A model generated the notes under the pieces. The model was given only the letters and a program-made list of their open reading frames with translations. It was not told the DNA's origin and made no database searches. The position numbers and the translations under genes are program-made. Positions 8,061-12,277 of a stretch of 12,277 nt of DNA are shown piece after piece. Position 1 is the stretch's first letter. Each line of letters begins with the position of its first letter. Source of the stretch: Larix sibirica (taxonomy: Eukaryota; Streptophyta; Pinopsida; Pinales; Pinaceae); contig NWUY0300107461.1 of the NCBI GenBank assembly GCA_004151065.3, forward strand, positions 8,747-21,023. Reading direction: 5' to 3'.

Positions 8061-8600
8061 CTAGAAAAAAATCTCGACTGATCCTTTTCCTACATCTTTG
8101 TTAGACCAACTGAAGGTTTCATTCTAGAAGTGGGGCACAAATTTCACCATCAATTTCTGCAACATTCTGTAATTGCAAAGTGCTCCATGAAAATTTTGAG
8201 TGGCATTTTCATCTTCCAAAATATATTTTAGTAAGTGGAACCATAATGAAACATAGTCCCTTGATTTTTCATTACTTGATTCTCCCTCATCCATTCTTGT
8301 GTTATTATTTCTGTTTTGGTGATATTTTCTTGCCTCATCTTGGGATGGAGGGGTTTGTATTCGACCAAACATGTCAGTGGCCTCTCGATATATTTATTTC
8401 TGTTGGACTGGGATATACTTAGTATTCTTTGGTGCGGCTTTCCTAATCACTAGGGAGTTTGGTCATCGTTGATATGTCCCAGCTCTTGTGCTTGCCTAAG
8501 TAGCAACAAATCCTACTTCACTTTGGTATTCTTGTGGTCCGTAGTTGATAAAGTTGGATGGTCTCCTTTTGCAATCTTCCCATTTATCAATCAATTCAAG
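8061..8600 (-). pseudogene. Linker between zinc knuckles and protease
   Basis: A single frame continues from the fourth knuckle through KWEDCKRRPSNF, QEYQSEVGFV, and a hydrophilic arginine/asparagine-rich segment (RKYHQNRNNN, DEGESSNEKS) to a tag at about 8122, then SWSNKD and DVGKGS towards the protease. The basic, low-complexity composition fits a nucleocapsid tail or a flexible spacer. Three stops break it before 8122. I recognise no catalytic motif. Confidence 0.65.
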
Positions 8601-9154
8601 ACACTCCTCCACAGTTTGGGTGTTCATGCAACAATATGTGAAACACTGGTATTTTGGGAAAAGTATAGTCATGGGAAAGATGGCCAATCTCATTGCAATT
8701 GTAACATTGGATGGTACCTCGACTGCCTCCTCATATATCTCCAAATCCTCTTTCGCACTTCCCCTTGTTCCTTAGGGTTGATTTTCTGCCCAATATATAG
8801 AGCGATCTAGCCACTTTATGAAAGCACTCAAAGATATGCATTTCTCAGCACTATATATAGTGGATCAAACAATTTCTATTATAATGTGTTTGGGACTAAG
8901 GAGTATTTCTATAAAATTGGGTAGAGCCACAATGGATGACCAAATTCTTTTCAAATATCGCAATATTTTTTGGGAGAAGCACTTGGCAGTTTTGGATATG
9001 TTAGTTATCCTGCGGAGTGGAATGGGTTCGCCATGACAACCTATGTAACTATCGCACTTGGACCTACATTAAATGGTCCTCCTTGTGGAATCTGTCCTCC
9101 CTTTATCCTGGGGGATTCTGATGCATGATGTCTTTCCATTGTGCATCCAATACA
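8601..9154 (-). pseudogene. Four consecutive CCHC zinc-knuckle-like motifs (nucleocapsid)
   Basis: Zinc knuckles package the element RNA. The spacing C-x2-C-x4-H-x4-C is visible four times. At 9154-9113 the order is C, C, H, then Ser instead of the last Cys. At 8962-8921 it is C, a TGA stop, H, then Tyr. At 8706-8665 it is C, C, H, then Tyr (CYNCNEIGH is clear). At 8642-8601 it is Phe, C, Gln, C. Every box has lost at least one ligand. The first two share one frame, the third and fourth lie in two others, so indels fall near 8655 and between 8710 and 8920. A glycine/arginine patch (GGSRG) precedes the third. The spacing pattern is seen directly; restoring the lost ligands is inference. Confidence 0.75.
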
Positions 9155-10070
9155 CCATAATTGTGGTATGGAAGCTTTTGGTATATTTAGATCTTGAAGT
9201 CTTTCAATTATTTATGCCAATTTATTAGGCACCTGCACTAGTTCTCTAGAGGAAGTTCCTACTACAACAAGATTCGAGTAATTGACCATGGATTCAATAT
9301 TTATAGCTTTTTCTAATGCAGTTCTAGGATGATCTATCACCTATTGTGATATGGGTATCCTCATTATTGGAAGTAAACCTTGAATAAACCATTCCTTTTG
9401 GTGGGTTTCATAGCCCAGAAATGACAACTTGGTTAATAAATCTATGAAGCATCGCATGTAGCCCCAAGCAGACTCTCCCTACATATGTTGGACTTCTCTC
9501 AATTCCATAATACCTTGTTGTTTCGACTTAGGTAGTGAAAATTCATCCAGGAACAATTTCTTTGTTTCTACTAAAGTACAGACTGGATTATTTGGGTCAC
9601 TCCTTTCAATCAACTTCATGTACCACTGTAAATCCCTTCCTCATAGATTCATTTGAAACTCAACCAAATTGGACATTGTTGGAGTATCCATTCCATTCCA
9701 TATTGCTTCATAGATAAACCAATGTTTTTTTGCGTCATCGTCTCCCCCTCTCCCCCAAATTATGGATAGTTAAGGGGTGTTCCTGCTAGTACTCACTCCA
9801 TTGTCGTGATTGGATTTACTACTAATACAAACCCTTGGGGTCTTGGTTGTGCTATGATGTTACTACTAGTATGTTGAGAAATACTACTACTTCCTCCTGC
9901 TAATGAACTACTTTGTGAACTATTGGTAATACTATTCATTTGACTGTGCCAAGGTAGTTGTAAAACCAAATTCTTAGATTTTATTACCATATTTTGAAAG
10001 TGCGCCTAGGGGTCGGTCAAAGGAGTTTTATTTCCATTGCTTTTGACATATACTTCTGTGACAATGGGGG
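9155..10070 (-). pseudogene. Gag capsid-like core (degenerate)
   Basis: Gag forms the particle. The N-terminal part (9990-9745) is Ser/Thr/Gln-rich and includes SSSLAGGSSSISQ. A frame change in a G-rich stretch (9744-9760) leads to the conserved core: KKHWFIYEAIWN, NLVEFQMNL, GRDLQWYMKLIE, KKLFLDEF, and a C-terminal half with SAWGYMRCFIDLL and QKEWFIQGLLP. These W/F-rich helices are typical of plant gypsy gag. Frame 1 (9742 on) is interrupted by stops, among them a TGA in the NL-x-GRD block and TAGs after VQHM and after ISQ. A C-run at 10066-10071 marks the frame change from the upstream charged segment. Identity as Gag rests on these motifs plus its position before the knuckles. Confidence 0.85.
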
Positions 10071-10477
10071 GTTCCTTTATGGGGTACTTTTGTTTTCTGT
10101 ATGTCCTAATATTCTTGATGTTTCGTAGCTATGTCCAGGTTTGGTTCTAGTGGTTGATCTGATACTCCGCTACTCAGTGACTGAGTTTCATAGTCCTTCT
10201 TTCCACTTGGGAATTCTCCCCAACTTCCTCATATTGGGTTGTCTGAAACTTCTATTCCTCTTTCTCTTAACCTTGATCTAGTCAGTTCTTCTCTCTGCTT
10301 CATCTGACGTAGCTCATTCTAACTTTATTTACTCTCATTTCCATTATGTATCTCTTTTTCTAGTTGTGCACTTCTTATCCATGCTTTTTTCATTTACACT
10401 TTCCACCATTGTTCCCAAAGTTTCACCCTTCTTTTTTCTCTTTCATCCATGGATTCATTACTATCAATCCGTCTCAT
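10071..10477 (-). pseudogene. Charged, coiled-coil-like segment before Gag
   Basis: One frame from 10477 reads highly charged helix-like sequence: SMDEREKRRVKLWEQWW, RSAQLEKEIHN, LRQMKQREELTRSRLRERG, then a Ser/Pro-rich tail. The density of E, K, R and Q with heptad-like Leu suggests a coiled coil, perhaps for Gag multimerisation. That role is inference. Stops interrupt it, including a TGA where CGA is plausible. It lies between the unknown N-terminal domain and the capsid-like core. The C-run at 10066-10071 marks its end. Confidence 0.6.
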
Positions 10478-10547
10478 TGATAATAGTGCTACATTCTGTA
10501 ACGTAGTAGCATCACCTTGAAACTCCCCCCTGGGTGGGAGGGTTTTA

Positions 10548-11176
10548 CTACTCAATTCTAATCCATTTTAAAAATAGAAACTTGAATTCTGCCATCTAGG
10601 TCTTAATCCCCATTGGAACTTCCTTAAATAATATGCCCCTAGCTCCTCTTCTGAGTTCATCATTGAATTTAGACATTGATTGGTTTTTCTCAGCTGCAAA
10701 TTCTAGAATATAACCAGTGAGGGTGCTTTCTACCCATAAATCAACATCCTTGGTCAGAGGTGAATCTAGGTGATTCAATTTAATCTAGTATTTTTGGGTC
10801 CACTAGACAATCCTTCTTTCTCGGCTACGATATTTAGGCGCTTTTGCAGGTCTGCGTAGCCATTCTTCTAAGGTTACTGAGAGTTCAATCCACATAATTT
10901 TGTACTAATCTAGCGGTGGTCCTCCGTAGAAGAGATATTTTTTAAACTTGGATACTTCCCAACCTTGTAATTTGGATTCTAGTATTGCGAAATTGTTAAG
11001 CTTCTTATCCCACCATATCTAAATCTGACTCGTCATCACATATGTATCCATATAATTAACAATGTCCCATTAAAAACCAATTCCTGGTAATGAGATCATT
11101 TTTTGGTATGAAATCGAGTCTAGGTTGTTGCACATGGTCCAACAAAAGGCACCGATGTAGTCTCGTTTGCTGCCAT
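10548..11176 (-). pseudogene. Unrecognised N-terminal domain of the polyprotein
   Basis: The likely start is an ATG at 11176-11174 giving MAANETTSVPFVGP before a TAG. From about 11069 another frame is readable: WDIVNYMDTY, WWDKKLNNFAILESK, QGWEVSKFKKYLFYGGPP, EEWLRRPAKAPKYRSRERR, then LTKDVDLWVE, FNDELRRGARGILF and a tag at 10598-10596, with the frame continuing to 10548. Internal TAG stops occur (11021 and others). The block is charged and Trp-rich, with no zinc or catalytic motif. It precedes the coiled-coil-like segment and Gag, so it is probably the N-terminal extension of Gag. It may be an assembly or RNA-binding region; I do not recognise a named domain. Confidence 0.6.
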
Positions 11177-11224
11177 TTTCAATTCCCTGAAGGAGAGGGT
11201 CTCACTTGCAGCACAACCAAGACT

Positions 11225-11486
11225 TGTGTGTGATAGGGATTGGTTAACTGTAAGGATATGGTTGTGAAATTTCTTATCATTTGTATATCAACATTATCCA
11301 TTTCAGGATATGACAATATTAATATATATATTACTCATAGAAAATAAAGAACAAGAACATGATATACAAACAGATTTGACACACAAAATTGAGTAGCCCA
11401 AAAATCCTTCATCATTATTGTATATAAAATCCATTACATTATGGATCCATGTCCTTACAATCAGTGTGGAATTACATGTCACAACA
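11225..11486 (-). mobile_element. Candidate 5' LTR-like block
   Basis: On the minus strand the block starts TGTTGTGACATG and ends TCACACA(CA), a near-inverted terminal pair, with a TATA-like TTTTATATAC in between. It lies 5' of the polyprotein ATG, where a 5' LTR belongs. However, it does not align with the 3' LTR candidate (3180-3602) apart from TGACATGTAATT versus TGCCATGTAATT near the start, and I cannot name a tRNA for the sequence after it. It may be a foreign or recombined LTR, or a chance resemblance. Confidence 0.3.
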
Positions 11487-12060
11487 TATGGAAAACGGGT
11501 AAGCAAAACCCAACTACCCAAAACCCATATACGCTGTCCTCTGTTGTGACTCTATCTATCTCTATATTATGCTACTCTACTTCTCTTTTGATAATTCACA
11601 TATCTCGCTTCTTCTAGATCTTTTCCTCTTACCTTTCGCTTCATTTTATACTTACAGGGGTGGGTACAAAATGGTTGTTAGCATTAGCATCTTTCTGCAA
11701 CTCCTACTCCTTTATCTCACGATATGGTCTCTTCTTCTGATTTTTGCGGTCCTCTCCAAAAATGAAGGATCCAATAGGTAATTTTACCTCAGTGTATGTG
11801 ATCTACAATAAATAAGGAAAATAACCTGAACTTAATTGGTACAGTGACTAGATAAGACCTAGATTTTTTACATAACAAAAAAAACAATTCCCCAATCCCG
11901 TGAATAAATGCAGAAACATGAAGAAGCTAAGAACTTAAAAGGAAAGAAAATGTTGGATAAGGTAAATGGATATAGATGAAAAAAAATGTTTCTCCAAGAT
12001 ATTTAAAAAAATGGTTAGGAGAAAAATCTGTAGGAACTCTTCAAGCTCCAACAAGATACT
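11487..12060. other. Unassigned flank
   Basis: No gene is supported. A 70-codon plus-strand open frame (11569-11781) is hydrophobic but its length is expected by chance. The stretch may be flanking genomic DNA or part of another element. Confidence 0.5.
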
Positions 12061-12277
12061 AAAGCCCCCATAATATTGAACAATAAGGAATCTATGCAAT
12101 TAAAGAACTTGGATATAAATATTGATCAACCTTATTAACTATGGGACTAAAAGTATCGCTAAATGAAGAACAATAAATTAAAACCTCCAAAATGTTGAAC
12201 AATAAGGAATCTATGCAATTAAACAACCTAGATATAAGAATTGATCAACCTTAATATTTGCTATGGGACTAAAAGTC
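12061..12277. repeat. ~120 bp tandem repeat, cut by the window end
   Basis: Copy 1 (12061-12180) and copy 2 (12181-12277, incomplete) share long identical blocks: GAACAATAAGGAATCTATGC, ATTGATCAACCTTA and CTATGGGACTAAAAGT. Offsets between matching blocks are 119 to 122 bp. Divergence is about 15%. More copies may continue to the right. Confidence 0.9.

Larger units (their letters stand above)
3180..11486 (-). mobile_element. Degenerate Ty3/gypsy LTR retrotransposon, minus strand
   Basis: Readable protein segments occur in the order N-terminal domain, Gag, zinc knuckles, aspartic protease, second gag-like domain, reverse transcriptase, RNase H, integrase, all on the minus strand. Integrase after RNase H is the Ty3/gypsy order. 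A polypurine tract (3603-3610) follows the coding region and abuts a TG-starting LTR candidate. The coding remains span about 7.3 kb. More than 30 in-frame stops and at least eight frame changes make it non-autonomous. Identity of the core (roughly 3916-10000) is secure. The outer limits are uncertain because the LTR candidates at the two ends do not align with each other. I see no chromodomain after integrase. Confidence 0.92.

Noticed and set aside
8469-8810. 113-codon plus-strand open frame
   Set aside because: It is antisense to the Gag knuckle region, which is clearly coding on the minus strand; no motif of its own.
11195-11220. Possible primer binding site TTGGTTGTGCTGC after the 5' LTR-like block
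   Set aside because: It does not match any tRNA 3' end I can name, so I do not call it.
11569-11781. Hydrophobic 70-codon plus-strand frame, possible small membrane protein
   Set aside because: T-rich DNA gives hydrophobic chance frames; no supporting context.

Overview
This is a non-coding-looking, AT-rich, CpG-poor stretch of a land plant nuclear genome, filled with degraded transposable elements. The dominant feature is one old LTR retrotransposon of the Ty3/gypsy type (Metaviridae, enzyme order protease - RT - RNase H - integrase) on the minus strand. Its coding remains run from an ATG at 11176 down to a stop at 3916. The coding style matches polyproteins I associate with large plant genomes such as gymnosperms or ferns. 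That placement comes from memory and is only moderately secure. I see no bacterial signals, CRISPR, tRNA, rRNA or intact host gene.

Layout from low to high coordinates. 1-2181: unassigned sequence with one unexplained open frame (1147-1764, +). 2182-2541: a plus-strand LTR-like remnant (TG start, TATA box, hairpin) ending at a tRNA-iMet-like primer binding site. 2586-2915: a diverged two-copy tandem repeat in what would be that element's leader. 3180-3602: candidate 3' LTR of the minus-strand gypsy element, next to a polypurine tract at 3603-3610. 3611-3915: its 3' untranslated region. 3916-11176: its decayed polyprotein. 11225-11486: an LTR-like block at its 5' side that does not match the 3' LTR candidate. 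11487-12060: unassigned. 12061-12277: a ~120 bp tandem repeat cut by the window edge.

Read 5'->3' on the minus strand, the element encodes: an unrecognised N-terminal domain; a charged, probably coiled-coil segment; a capsid-like Gag core; four consecutive CCHC zinc-knuckle-like motifs; an aspartic protease; a second gag-like domain lying between protease and RT; RT; RNase H; and integrase with HHCC, DDE and C-terminal parts. These would make the capsid, mature the polyprotein, copy the RNA and insert the cDNA. Every enzyme is now broken: stops and frameshifts are spread throughout, and catalytic or metal-binding residues are lost in RT, RNase H, integrase and all four knuckles. Many stops sit where C-to-T decay of CGA, CAG/CAA or TGG codons explains them. 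One frameshift is exactly explained by a 19 bp tandem duplication.

I did not find a new functional system. The most notable points are the extra gag-like domain inside pol, the four-knuckle array, the unknown N-terminal domain, the mismatched LTR candidates, and the plus-strand open frame at 1147-1764.
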